Part shown: piece after piece, positions 34,823 through 46,015 of the stretch
Layout: every line of letters begins with the position of its first letter
Numbering within the stretch: the stretch's first letter is position 1
DNA from: Clavulina sp. PMI_390
Lineage: Eukaryota > Basidiomycota > Agaricomycetes > Cantharellales > Hydnaceae
Length of the DNA: 64,000 nt
Direction of reading: 5' to 3'
Assembly: GCA_015039315.1 (NCBI GenBank)
Contig: WIDE01000047.1
Coordinates: 122,434 to 186,433 of the forward strand
Made by a program: the position numbers and the translations under genes
The notes under the pieces: model-generated
Databases searched by the model: none
What the model was told of the DNA's origin: nothing
Seen by the model: the letters and a program-made list of their open reading frames with translations, nothing else

Positions 34823-36065
34823 ATGAGCTGGAATGACTCTTTGATGGATCAAGGCCCAATCCTATTACGGATCCCAGGTAGGCACGCTGCTCGGAATGCT
34901 CCACACCGGGTGACGCGCCAGTCCTCAACGCATGGTTATGATAGGTGATGCGGCACTGATGCTGTCGTATCCTATTCTGTGGTGGAGACTTTATTCTGTT
35001 GGGTTCTCAGGTGGGTTGTCCTTCGGCGTGCGCGTCGGAAGCTGCTTATGAGATTTCCCTTGGCCTCTGTAGCTGTCTCCATCCAAACGCAACTGCTTCA
35101 TGCCCTCGTATTCATCTTCCGCTATGTCTTGTGCGCACCTGTGGCCCCCAACATCCCTCAGGCTGCTTCGCTCATAATCTCAATCTGACAGTTATCCCGG
35201 GGATTTCATGGCAATATCGATCCTCAATGCATTGGCAAAATTTTGGCTTATTCTGTGGAGTATCTCCACCGTAGTCATACTCTTCCGGCATCGTCAAAGG
35301 TGATGCTTGCCGCTTGTCGTCCGCTTCACCTGTAGCGATTAACTCCACATTTTTTCCTGTAGGTCCTTGAATGAAGCACCACTCAGGCCGCGATCGATAT
35401 TTCTATCGCTCACATTCCTCACAACAGCGGGATGGGGCGCTCTCCTCCTTGTTCCCGTTCTTATAGCCTTTGTTCCAGTCGACGACAAGCGCTTACAAGC
35501 AGGCATGCAAGATATGGCATGGTATCTTCTCTCTGAGATCCCGTGGTCAATCTCCCAGGTCTTGGGCATTATAGCCATGATCCCACAGTTGAGAATGCTG
35601 TATCGCTCTTCGGGGACGATAATTCGCGAGGACGAGGACGGGAAGCCAATGGTGTTCATTTCCCCCCCAGAGGGAAAGTTCAGTCCTGACTTGAAAATAC
35701 GCCAAGTCGACGACCAGATGTGGTACTATATCGTGTCTGTTGCGACGTTCCGGACATTCTACATCATCTACTGGTTCGCAAGGTATGTCACCAAATTTTC
35801 TTCTTCTACAGCTACTTACACTCGGGCCCTTGAATCTCTCATTCTCAGTGATGGCGAGGACGCCTTTGCTCCTAAATACCTCAACTTGATGCGAGTCGGT
35901 GCCGTGGCGCAGGTAGTGATTATCCATGGCTTCATCTTCGCCATCCTTCTCCGAGAAAAGCGCGCAAGGCGCTGGCTGAAGCAACAACAAGCTTTACAGC
36001 AGGATATGCCCCATGATTCAAAGACGAAGGGCCTAGTTCTGGAGAAGACTCCGGCGAGTAGCTAG
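34823..36065 (+). CDS. ERD2/KDEL-receptor-like membrane protein, tandem copy 2
   Basis: Same six-exon structure as copy 1, reading from MSWNDSLMDQGPILLRIPGD to EKTPASS. The ERD2 signatures are present: LLRIPGDAALMLSYPILWW, QLLHALVFIFRYV, SISQVLGIIAMIPQLRMLYR, FRTFYIIYWFARY and AVAQVVIIHGFIFAILLREK. The enlarged loop carries SPPEGKFSPDLKIRQVDD, shared by copies 1-3 and absent from ordinary KDEL receptors. Expression is probably driven from the dyad/TATA element 150 bp upstream. The cytosolic tail is Lys- and Gln-rich (RARRWLKQQQALQQ); no clear KKxx-type end is seen. Copies 2 and 3 are closer to each other than to copies 1 and 4. Confidence 0.78.
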
Positions 36066-36306
36066 AGTCTACCTGATAGCTTCTGTCAGGCGCTGTAAAA
36101 CCACGCTCTTTCTTTGGGGACGGCGATATCTCTTGCTATTTAAGCCTATTTGTAGCATTTTCCGCATAGAATTGTATTGATACTCAGTGCGAAGTGGCTC
36201 CCCAGTATCCTCCCCTCCCCTGACCGACCTCGATCCTCTCTAATTTCAGCTCTGAGAGGCGATATGGCTGGCTGATGTAATAAGCAAATCGCACTCTTGA
36301 CCCAAC

Positions 36307-36344
36307 GCCAAGCCGAAGCGACGAGTTACTGTGACAATATAAAA
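36307..36344 (+). promoter_or_regulatory. half dyad plus TATA box of ERD2-like copy 3
   Basis: GCCAAGCC at 36307-36314, with the left arm degenerate (cttgaccc), then the conserved cgacgagttactgtgaca and TATAAAA at 36338-36344, 132 bp before the ATG. Confidence 0.55.
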
Positions 36345-36475
36345 GCTGTGTCCTGGTTGCCCACACCGCTGTCAACAGAGGTTGAGTCTGAATAACAACC
36401 ACAGACTCAGCCATACCCTCTTAACGTCTCTCCCTTGCATTACGCTTCCACTCGTTCAGCATACACTCTGCAATC

Positions 36476-37729
36476 ATGAGCCATGACTCTATGATGGATT
36501 ATGGCCCAATCCTATTACGTATCCCAGGTACGGACAACACTCCAGAGGCTCCACCCTGTATCCCATGAGGGTCCTTAACGCGTAGTTATGATAGGTGATA
36601 TGGCGATCATGCTGTCGTATCCTATCCTCTGGTGGAGACTTCGTTCGGTTGGGCACTCAGGTGGGCTCATAGTTTGGTACATGTTGGGGGCTGCTCATGA
36701 TGTTTGCCTCGATCTATGTAGCTGTCTCCATCCAAACACAGCTACTTCATGCCCTCGTGTTCTTCCTCCGCTATGTTTGGTGCGTTGTCCAAATGTCCCG
36801 GCGCTGCTCGAGCCTCTCCCCTAATGACCGCGACTTTACAGTTATCCTAAGGATTTCATGGGCAACCTTGTGTTCAATGCGATTGTCAAGTCCTGGCTCA
36901 TTGTATGCAGTATCTCCACTGTAGTCATACTCGTCCGGCATCGTCAAAGGTGATGTCAAGCCAGTTATTCCCCGGCTTCAACAGTGACACTGATACCACA
37001 CTCTTTCCTACAGCTCCTCGAATGTCCCACCACTCGTACCACGGTCAATCTTCCTATCGCTCACCTTTCTCACGACGGCAGGATGGGGTAGCCTTCTCCT
37101 TATTCCTGCCCTCCTGGCCTTTATTCCTGTCGCTGACGAGGGGATGAGAGAAGGCCTGCACGACATGGCATGGTATCTGATCTCTGAAATACCATGGTCC
37201 ATCTCTCAAGTCTTGGCCGTGGTGGCCATGATCCCCCAATTGAGACTGCTGTATCGCTCTTCGGGGACTATAATCTCCGAGGATAAAGATGGAGAGCCGA
37301 TGGTCTTCGTTCCCCCGCCAGAAGGAAAGTTTACTCCTGACTTGAAGATACGCCAAGTCGATGATCCGATGTGGTACTATATCCTATCTGTCGCGACATT
37401 CCGAACATTTTACATCGTCTATTGGTTTGCAAGGTTCGTCGATCATATCACTTCTTCTTTCCTCTTGCTATGAGTATATTGACGTTCGGTGACCTCGACT
37501 CTCAATATTCAGTGATGGAGAAGATGCTTTTTCTTTCAACAGCCTCAACTTGATGCGCGTCGGTGCCGTGGCGCAAATAGTAATCATTCATGGCTTCACA
37601 TTCGCCATCCTTCTCCGAGAAAAGCGAGCGAGATGCTGGCTCAAAGAACAGCAAGCTTTGCAGCAGACTACACCCCACGACTCCAAGGCAGAGAGCCCAG
37701 TGATGGAGAAGATGCCCATTAGTCGCTAG
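36476..37729 (+). CDS. ERD2/KDEL-receptor-like membrane protein, tandem copy 3
   Basis: Six exons as in copies 1 and 2, from MSHDSMMDYGPILLRIPGD to EKMPISR. Conserved elements: the Arg before Gly-Asp, QLLHALVFFLRYV, SISQVLAVVAMIPQLRLLYR, FRTFYIVYWFA and AVAQIVIIHGFTFAILLREKRAR. The loop VPPPEGKFTPDLKIRQVDD is kept. The last intron (gttcgt...attcag, from about 37434) falls at the same codon as in the sisters. Nothing is broken, so the gene appears functional. Its close spacing to copy 2 (410 bp from stop to start) and very similar promoter point to a recent unequal crossover. Confidence 0.78.
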
Positions 37730-38165
37730 TCTACCAGACAACTTTTGTAAGGCACTTGTAGAATCACATTCTTTTTGGGAGGAGCGATATCTCTTTTTAT
37801 TTAACCACCCTACCTCTAACCTTTACCCCATCTCCTCATATTGACGACTAGTTTGATTCGGAGGAAGCGGCTCTCTGAATACCTTTCTTTTCTTGAACAG
37901 ATCCCGACACATGCTAATTTTAGTCAGCTTTGAGAATTGGCATGGCTAATCTGACGATCATAGCTCTCAGTTCATTAGCGAGGAAGAGCAATAAACTTCT
38001 CGAAATTAATTTGGGTGCATTTTAGCTAATTACAGAGGTTGGCTACGTCTTTGCGGCAAATATACAGAGCACGATTTCGTTGGAGGTGCAGAATGTAAAC
38101 GAAAAGAGCCACATCAATTCATGCGTCTAATCGTAAATGAGTTCGGTCACAAATTAAGCAAAGTT
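37730..38165. other. convergent 3' intergenic region
   Basis: AT-rich sequence between ERD2-like copy 3 and the Rds1-like gene. No exon is seen. Confidence 0.4.
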
Positions 38166-39749
38166 TAGTCTGCCTGGTAAATTGCTGGGCCGGCTACGAC
38201 ATGCTGGTTCACCAAGCTGAGGTTATATGGAGTGACGGGCAGGTCGGTGTCCGTCAGTGCAACGAACATGGTCCCGTTCACCACCCCATTGTTATTCGTC
38301 GCCGAACCGGGCACCGCGTAATAGAGTTGGCGGAAATCGGAGGGAGGGAATACGGTGTTGTTTGGCTGGTATGTCGTCGCTGTGCGGGAGGTGAGGTTGA
38401 CATTAGTGAGGGGCGTGTATGTGGCGTTGAGCTGCGCTACCCAAAGCGCAAACTGAGAAGATTGAACTCAAAGTTAGGATCCAAGCGAATGGTTCAATGG
38501 GAAGCATAAAGTGGGAATTTTTGAAACATGCTTTTGGAGCACCAGCATTACTGGCGGTCTTGTACCGTCCGTCGTATCCAGTGAGATGCCCAGGAAGGTT
38601 CCAGGTGAAGTTGACCTCTCTTCCAGCGTATGATAGGGATGTCCGATTGGTCGAAATAGCAGCGAGGTAAATGGCGCTGGTGCCGTTACCTGACTGGCCA
38701 GCACCGCCGCTGCTGGAGTTTGTAACGTTTGGATAATGGACGATAGTGCCGGAAGGATACGACACGATGGTGCCATCAGTGGTGGTGTCGATTACCGAGG
38801 GATTATTCGTCACATTCAGTGATGGAAATATTTGAAATCTGGAATTACAGCCGACCAGCAACACTCAGTCAATAGTGTATTAATAGATCAGGGGCTCGAG
38901 TGCATTTTGCGCGTACTGGATCAAAGGGTTCTCGGATGGGCATGACTTGAGATAAGGTGAGAGCATTGTCCACGCCCAAGCTTGAGGTGGCCCCGTCTCA
39001 AAGTGAACAGGCATAGGAAAGGCGCCCGCAAACTGGCGGAAGATCATCTGCTGACGAGCCTCGGTAGTGATACTTAGAGTGAGCAAGTTTGCGGCTGGGC
39101 GAGAATCCAGATGAGGAAGAAATCCGTAGACGCCGGACTCGCCAAACCTCGTGAGCCTATGATATTAATTGATAGTAGCTCATGAGCGCGCGTTCAGATA
39201 CAGAAGTTGAAAGATGGGGGAGCGCACTTTTGACAAAAGTCGAAAAACTGTCTAACGGTGGTAAATGGGTATTGGTATGAGCATGGTTTGGCGGCGCGTG
39301 CTATAAGAGCAGGATCATTACGACGCGAGCATTATTTGTGAAAGAATCTGCTTACGACCAAGCATATCTGTGAGTAACTCTGCATGGCTCACTTCCTGGT
39401 CCGCCATGAATTCGATGAGGAACTGATCTGCTGCGGTTATGCCCGCCTCTGCGAACTCGTCTGCAGAGAACATGGCTAGGCCTCGGTGGAAGAGGTCGAG
39501 TTCGATGAATTCTTGGTTGAGGGCTAGATTGATGGATTGGAAGTCGAAGTCGCTGATGGTGACGTAGGCCGGTGGCGGGTCATTGGGGGAGACGCCAACG
39601 CCACCTGGAGGCGAGTAGTTCGCTGGGATTCCGTCGCTATTAAGCAAGGTTTCTCCATGTTTGATGAGAGTAGCTGCCAACGACGAGGGAGCAGGTGCCG
39701 CGTTGGCGAGGCATGAGCTCAACACAAGCGAGATCAAGGATGCAAGCAT
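38166..39749 (-). CDS. Rds1-like secreted protein of the ferritin-like/desiccation-related family
   Basis: Five exons on the minus strand give about 430 residues. The signal peptide MLASLISLVLSSCLANA is followed by the ferritin-like core. Family sequences are clear: SDFDFQSINLALNQEFIELD, HRGLAMFSADEFAEAGI, FIEFMADQEVSHAELLTDML, YQYPFTTVRQFFDFC, FGESGVYGFLPHLDSRPAAN, TEARQQMIFRQFAGAFPMP, then a beta-rich tail FALWVAQLNATYTPLTNV and VAGPAIYQAD. Glu and His of the first helices (QEFIELD, DQEVSHAE) sit where ferritin-like proteins bind metal. Fission yeast rds1 responds to glucose, ammonium, phosphate, CO2 and temperature; the biochemical role is unknown. Several N-x-S/T sites indicate glycosylation. 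The last intron (38531-38453) has a GC donor (aaaagcatgt) but is fixed by the family sequence on both sides. It sits inside the ERD2-like array without an evident link. Confidence 0.85.
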
Positions 39750-40683
39750 GATGGCCCACTATTGGAACGTAGACCAAGACTTCTCGCAGGATATTTATAT
39801 CTCGATCACCCCCAGGAAGATCCTCCCAAGGAGCCTCACTGCGATACCAGTGCTTCCATGCTTGAAGCTTAGTCGTCACGCAAGCCTCATCGAACCGAGA
39901 GGGTCGCAAGAATTGACTAGTCCTTCTTGAGATGTGTACTGAACCCCGATCTGCCTTCGATCTGACCTGGGAGGTTCGTTACGTGCTCAACTGAGCTGCC
40001 ATTGGCCGCGTCGAATGAGCAACGAGTCCATGAACTCATTCTGACGCTCTCAAAAATGCTTTGGTATCGGCAATAGATAGTGAGGGTCTAAGGACCTGTA
40101 TTGAGAAGTGAGAACTCCTGCGATCCATATCGTGGTAGGACAGCTGGTTGTAAACATAAGGTGACCTGGCCTGGGATGAACCCACTTTCCCACGTTGGAT
40201 CCTCCAACGACGCACTGTGCCAAACGCACCCAACCCGTTGACCCGAAAAGAAAACGAAAACGAAAAAATCCCATTCTCAAGGAAGTGTATAGCGACTAAC
40301 CCAATATCAAAGATACGGAACCCTCTCGATCCCAGAGTGAATAACACGTGCTAGACTCCTTTGTTTGTCCGGCGCGTCTCGATGTCCACACCTGCGCATT
40401 GCTCGCTGTCAATGAGCTTGCATCTCACAATGCACTCCTACGGGCTTTTCGGTTTTCTATCTATCGCCTCTCATCAGAAAGCTCTCGCCACTGGAATCTT
40501 TGGCACGGATCAACATTTATCAATTTGTGATCGCGATACGTAAGAGCTGTGCAGCGCTCATCGCCATGCTGAAACGCCGCCTCGGATACCTTCGCTGCTC
40601 TGTGCCATCACCTTGGATCTAAACTTATCTACTTTTTACCACCCCTCAACTGCTCTATATCTCCGTAGGCTCAGTGTACTATC
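39750..40683. other. intergenic; divergent promoter region of Rds1-like gene and ERD2-like copy 4
   Basis: No exon is supported. Unlike copies 1-3, copy 4 lacks the dyad and the tataaaagct element at the expected distance. Only a weaker tctatatc sequence is visible about 25-30 bp before the ATG. Confidence 0.45.
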
Positions 40684-41930
40684 ATGCACTGGTCAGACCT
40701 AGTCCAAAGCTCTATCCTACTACGTGTCCCAGGTCAGTGAAACAGTCAAGATGTTTCACATCCCGCTCTTTAATGTCATTTGACCAAAAATTGATCATAG
40801 GCGATGTGGCACTTGTATTGTCGTATCCTATCTTGTGGTGGAGGTTCTACAGCGTTGGTTTAGCAGGTGAGTGAGCGTCAAGTATGGAAGATGACTGTCC
40901 CCTAACATAAATCTGTGTTGCTTCCCTTACAGCCATTTCTTTTGAGACGCAGCTGCTTCATGCTCTCGTATTCTTCTTCCGTTATCTCTGGTAGGTCGGT
41001 GTTGATCGAGCTACTTCCCCCGCATCTCATACGGCGTCACAGTTATCCTCAGGACCTTCTCTACGTATCCACATTAAACTCCCTCGCGAAACTTCTGCTT
41101 GTTGTATGCAGCATCCTCACAGCCATCGCGGTCTTTTGTCATGAAAGGTCATATTTTGTCGTCTGCTCAGGTCAACACCCGCACTGACTACATATTCTAG
41201 GTCGCTGATGACAGGACCTTTCAAGCCACGAACGATCTTCCTCTCGCTCACGTGCCTCACAATTGCAGCATATGTAGCCATATTCCCAACCCCCCTCCTG
41301 CTTTACACCTACATCTGGCCTAGCACCGATGTCGGCCTTCGAGCAGCTGAGCGTGCTCTGACATGGTCACGTCTCTCCTATGTCCCGTGGGGAGTCTCTC
41401 AGGTCCTCGGTATGGTGGCCATGGTCCCCCAACTACGCTTGCTGTATCGCTACACGGGCAAGACAGGCTGTGTCGATCACGATATAGCGTCCACTTCTCA
41501 TCCAGACGGGAAGATTAGCCCAAAAATGAAGATAGCCGAGGTCGATCATCCGATGTGGTACTATCTACTCTCAATGGCGATGTTCCGATCGTTCTATATC
41601 CTGTATTGGCTCCACAGGTTAGTCCCAGAAATTACACCCTCCCTTCCTCTTGATGACAATTCTGGTGTTCTGTCTATCATCAGTGATGGCAAAAGGGCTT
41701 TTGCTCTTGAAAACCTGAACTTGATGCGAATTGGTGCCGTCGTACAAACGGTCATCATCCATGGTTTCATCGTTGCCATCGTAGTCAGGGAAAACCGGGC
41801 AAAACGGCAGCTAAGGCAACAGCAACATCTACAGCAAAGGATGTTTTGTAGTGAAAGAGCAGCCGATTCATTGCCAGAGAAGACCCCTATCCTCGGCCAT
41901 GATGTGAAGAATATCTCCATTCCGAGGTGA
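40684..41930 (+). CDS. ERD2/KDEL-receptor-like membrane protein, copy 4 (most diverged)
   Basis: Same exon plan as copies 1-3, from MHWSDLVQSSILLRVPGD to VKNISIPR. The signatures hold: LLRVPGDVALVLSYPILWW, QLLHALVFFFRYL, GVSQVLGMVAMVPQLRLLYR, FRSFYILYWLHRL and AVVQTVIIHGFIVAIVVREN. The enlarged loop differs (HPDGKISPKMKIAEVDHP instead of SPPEGKF...). It lies 3 kb from copy 3, behind the Rds1-like gene, and lacks the dyad/TATA promoter, so it may be regulated differently. The intron before the last exon starts gttagt and ends atcatcag at the same codon as in the other copies. No break is seen. Confidence 0.75.
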
Positions 41931-42436
41931 ATCATTTTTGGTTGTCTTTTCTAATTGCGTTGCGCTTAACCCCTGTTTGCGTATAGGATTATTGTTACTG
42001 AGGCGGTATGAGTGACCCTGCCTTGAACTTTCTAATTGTTATGTCTTAGACGTATGGGACTTCGTTTATCCACATTTTATGCAAATCCGAACATTGCCAA
42101 CCAGGTCGTGATGTGTAAGAGAGAGACTGATGTTGAGATCGTTGGTCAGCACCCTGGAATGCATTGAGCTGCTTGAAATTCACGGCCCTTGCATTGGGAC
42201 CAGCTCGAGCTGCTCGTGTTCTGACAAAAATTGACGTTGGAAGCTACATAGGATTTACAAGGTGATACACATGGACCGTGAAAGTTTTTTTTTTGTGGCT
42301 ATTTTTTTTTGAAAAAGAGGAGGAAGAAAAAAAAGGACAAGAAATGTTCGATGGCGACAAGCTGGGACCAAAAAAGAAAAAAGCAAAGACGTCAGATCTC
42401 ATCACTATAGAAATCAATTCATTTCGACGTACCCTT
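41931..42436. other. convergent 3' intergenic region with T- and A-rich runs
   Basis: Between ERD2-like copy 4 (+) and the first small secreted protein (-). A T/A-rich stretch at 42285-42335 is the only notable sequence. No gene is seen. Confidence 0.4.
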
Positions 42437-43036
42437 TCAGTTAATGGAATACGTGTTGGTATACGGGCTAACGTTGTAGCAGGTGTTGACATAACGGGTG
42501 AGAACCTCTGTGAAAGTGGTGAATGGAAGTAAGCCATAGCGATGTCACACGAAAAGTGGAGAGACAAGAGAACGAGCAGAAGGAATGAAACTCAAATCAA
42601 GGTAAAAGGACGTACGGTGGCAGTTGGGACCCACGAAAACACCATATCTCAAGCCCGCTGACGCGCTGACGTAGACTGAATAGCCGGCGACGGTAGCATA
42701 GCACACATACGCTGAACGAGGGGGGAGACGATAGCCGTAGCATGAACCGCGACATCCCTTGCCTGTGCAGACGATTAGAGTGCCATAGAGAGTGCTGCGC
42801 TTCTCAAGCTCGCTGAAGTCGTTGCGCTTGGAGACACCAGCATCGGTAGTGACTCCGGTAGAGTTGGAGGTGTGCACGGCAGGCTCTGGATGCTCGATCC
42901 CGACAATCGAGGTGAATTTAGGCGTAGTCTTGACAGTGGAGACAGCCTCTAACTCAGTACCGCGCGCCTCGAGGGGGGATCCAACGGCTGTGGTAGCGAG
43001 AGCGGCGAAAAAAACAAAAATCAAGGAGAAGCGCAT
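42437..43036 (-). CDS. small secreted six-cysteine protein, paralog 1
   Basis: Two exons (43036-42616 and 42507-42437; 108-nt intron) give 163... residues in the same 421 + 71 nt plan as its paralog; the total here is 492 coding nt. A signal peptide (MRFSLIFVFFAALATTAVG) is followed by SPLEARGTELEAVSTVK. Two dibasic sites (VSKRND, LEKRST) suggest Kex2 processing of a propeptide. The mature part has six cysteines (VCTGKGCRGSCYGY, AYVCYATVAG, GPNCHQ and NTCYNVSPYTN), enough for three disulfides. It contains no known catalytic residues. The exon 2 end, VNTCYNVSPYTNTYSIN, is identical in plan to the paralog. It could be an extracellular effector-like, antimicrobial or cell-wall protein; which one is open. 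The promoter side shows no obvious TATA. Confidence 0.8.
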
Positions 43037-44079
43037 GATCAGGGATGAAGGGGTCTGGTGTGCTAGGCTGGGGGTTGTGGGTTGCGGGGAATAGGGGATT
43101 TGGTTTGTCGCCCTCTGACTTTATAGCCCATGCGACAAACCTACAGACACCTGGAGCTTGGCAAAACTGCATTGGGGATACTTAGGTCACCAGACAGACG
43201 CTATGAATTTCTGGTTAACGGATTGTCAGATGGCAAAAACAAAGCACATCGTACTACTCGGTCGGGTGCGGGCTTGTCAGAGAACTGTCCTCGCGGTTAG
43301 GTTTTCAAAGGATATACCACTGCGGCCTCGGTGTTAGCAGATCTACCGAGGAAGGGAAAGCGGTGTGATGTAGCGTAGATTCATTCCGTTGGTTGGCACA
43401 GTTTGGTGGCTATTATTGATATCAGAATCAGCTCTTGATTCTTGAAATGTTAGCCATGGTCGAGAAAACATTGGCGATATTCTGTGACCACGTGTGATGG
43501 AACATCGCAAACGGGAATAATGACAGTATGCCAAGACACTGGATTCCATAGCGCCAAGCCTCAAAGAACCAACGATGACCAAAAAGAATAGTTAGGCTAA
43601 CATATGATATAATGACACAGAACGCACGAAGTTTCGGAAATTTGGAGATTGGATGAGTGCCGATTGTGCTATTCGCAATGCCAGCGTCAATTTATTTCAA
43701 CTTTATCACCCGCCCTTAGCGGTGCTTTGAAATTAGAGATCTGATGGCACTGAAGGAAAAAACGAGGAAGGTATCTTATTGATCAGTCACCTCTCTGCCA
43801 GTGTTGGATTGCACTGAGCTCTCAATCTCATGCGTGTTAATCTCGCGAGGAGTCTTTTATTAACTAGTGGCCAAAAAGGGCTTGGTAGACTCAGAGAAAC
43901 GCCCGCTCATATTAATAAACCGGCTGGCCTTATTATGCTCAGAAGAATGGGCTCGGTGCGTTGCAATAGGGCGGTGTAGGAATGGGCTCGTGTGTTCTTG
44001 GTGAAATTCAAGGCGACAAATCAAGTTGGAGATATAGGTTGTGAAGGATAGCGCAAAGGCAGCTCGATTATAGTTCAGT
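43037..44079. other. intergenic upstream of the small secreted protein
   Basis: AT-rich with short frames only. No exon or repeat could be supported. Confidence 0.4.
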
Positions 44080-44087
44080 TGGACATG

Positions 44088-44400
44088 GCTTGGCTGACCA
44101 CGGTCAAGGTAATCTAGGTCAAACCCTTAAATGACCAGAGGTCAACAGCTATTGAAGGACATTTGACTGAATTGTCAGGATATATGTTGGAGAAGAATCC
44201 AATAGTGCTTGTGCATATTGTTCGTGACTTGGAAGGATCCTAGCTCGTAGTCAACGTTCGAACAAAGCACAGCAAATGTGAACTACCGTCAGTTGAGGTT
44301 CTTCTGACCTACTCATGACCGTGGGTAAAGTCAGGTCATTTGACTTGGCCAGCGGTCAGCTGGTCAAATGACTTTTTTGGCCACGGTCAGCTGAGCACTG
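44088..44400. repeat. imperfect inverted repeat, possible MITE-like relic
   Basis: The left sequence cttggctgaccacggtcaa and the reverse complement of ttggccacggtcagctgag on the right match at most positions. Further copies of ggtcaaatgac-like and cggtcagctg-like words lie between them. Element ends and target-site duplication cannot be fixed. Confidence 0.3.
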
Positions 44401-45874
44401 CTTTTGCAGACATCCTAGTATCTTATCAATATCCAGATTGGCGTTTTTCAGGCACATCACAGACAAATTTTCTCTCATATCTTAGTTGGGAGCTGACAAA
44501 AGCCGCCACGCTACAACCCCTGAACGTGGATAATGATGAATTTGAGGGATTCGATGGCAAGGGTAATCAGCAGTCTGATGAGGAGTCGAATTTGGACGCT
44601 GGAGGCGAGTCTCCACAACTATCCAAGACTACAAACTTTGCCCAGATGGTGGAAATGATTCTCGGTTATCTGAATCCCTCCTCATCTGCGCTGCCTGGTA
44701 TACTTCACCTTGAAGCACGCCTACCAGTGGGCTATCCAATACTCGCAGATGCACCAATGTAGCCTGAAGATCACTTCAAGAACCGTGATATTTGGGTCTA
44801 GCCGAATTTTGAATAAAGTTTACGACTCTTCGTCTATGGGTAACGGACTAGCGCCCGACATATCACATTTGAGATTCACCAATTCACCATGCATGAGTGA
44901 CTAGTGAAAAATGATCACTGCACTACTGTTCGTAAATCACGGGTGTGAGAAACTCAAAAATAGATTTTCACATAGCCCCAGCGTACAAGAAGTTAAGCTT
45001 CCGGGGTCTGCCGTTCTCACTCATCCCCGACAAAACGAAGTTGGAGGGTTTTATCGTGAATCCGTTCAATTCAGTAAACTTTTTCACAATCTGCGCTTGG
45101 GACTCTTACGGTGCTTACATGTGCCTTGTATTTTCTCCGCCAATTCATCATATTACTTTATGGAGTGACTTCAAAAATGATTCGTACTGAAGCTTTACCA
45201 TTGTATGCTATCGCTCAAACGGGGCCAACCACCTAATATTCTACTCCTGCAATGATGGAGTTCCCAACGGTCCCGAGTCAGCATGGTACAAAATACACAA
45301 ATCACAACGTGACTTCGGTCACACCTTGCTCTGGGTTCTCCTTGGACGCTCGATGCAATGGTAACAAAACGAGAATAACTGTGGAACATCGCATAAAATG
45401 CGCTTCATCGCGCCTTTGTTAGTGTTGGCTCGGAACCGTACGTTCTTCATGAGCTTCTCTACTTTCTTTGCCAGCGCTTTTTGCCATATATCGACCTCTC
45501 AATCTGTCCGAGTAACTGCCAGTCTTTCCCACACACTTTAATGAATGATTTCATGGAATCTCAGTGAGAAATAGCCACGATTTGGTTCATTGTTGTGTTT
45601 TGTCGGGGACGGGGCGCTTGCCGCCGCTACATAGATCCTAGTCTTACCAAGGACCAGCAGTCATAGCGGCGCCCCTTTAGCGTACTGTTCTGGTCTGATG
45701 TTGTTGTTGTTCTTACATCCAGTGAAACTCACCGCATCAAATTTCAGCTCCGAGATGTCGCCGCACATCTAGAGCATCGGCCAAGACGGCGGAAACCAAG
45801 GGACGAGCTCAGGATCGGTGGCAAACTTGAACTTAGCGAGAAAAAAATGGGTTTTTCGTAATCCAGTTCCTATG
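44401..45874. other. intergenic, no gene recognised
   Basis: Two open frames (44340-44762 and 44945-45190, +) have no family features, no clear splice partners and overlap the inverted repeat. I regard them as chance or decayed sequence. Confidence 0.4.
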
Positions 45875-46015
45875 TCATATCGGTAGGTTGAAGTGTCGAA
45901 CTGGCACAATGGACTTGACGACTGAGGTGCAGCTACACCTTTGATTTCTCTTCCCCAGAGGAGCCATATAGTCCTGACTTCAAGGTCGAACGTGTAATAT
46001 GGTACTGTTTACCCC
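45875..46015 (+). pseudogene. relic of an ERD2-like gene (loop and following segment)
   Basis: At 45953-46012 the plus strand reads SSPEEPYSPDFKVERV then WYC, matching SPPEGKFSPDLKIRQVDD and WYY of the functional copies in the same order. At DNA level ccccagagg, agtcctgactt and tggtact are kept. Just upstream, CRTGTM may correspond to YRSSGTI, followed by a stop in frame. No membrane helices remain readable. Confidence 0.6.

Noticed and set aside
44340..44762. Plus-strand 140-codon frame
   Set aside because: It overlaps the inverted repeat, has no recognised domain and no splice partners.
45605..45685. GC-rich hairpin-like sequence (ggggcgc ... agcggcgcccc)
   Set aside because: Short, imperfect arms; no gene or terminator context.
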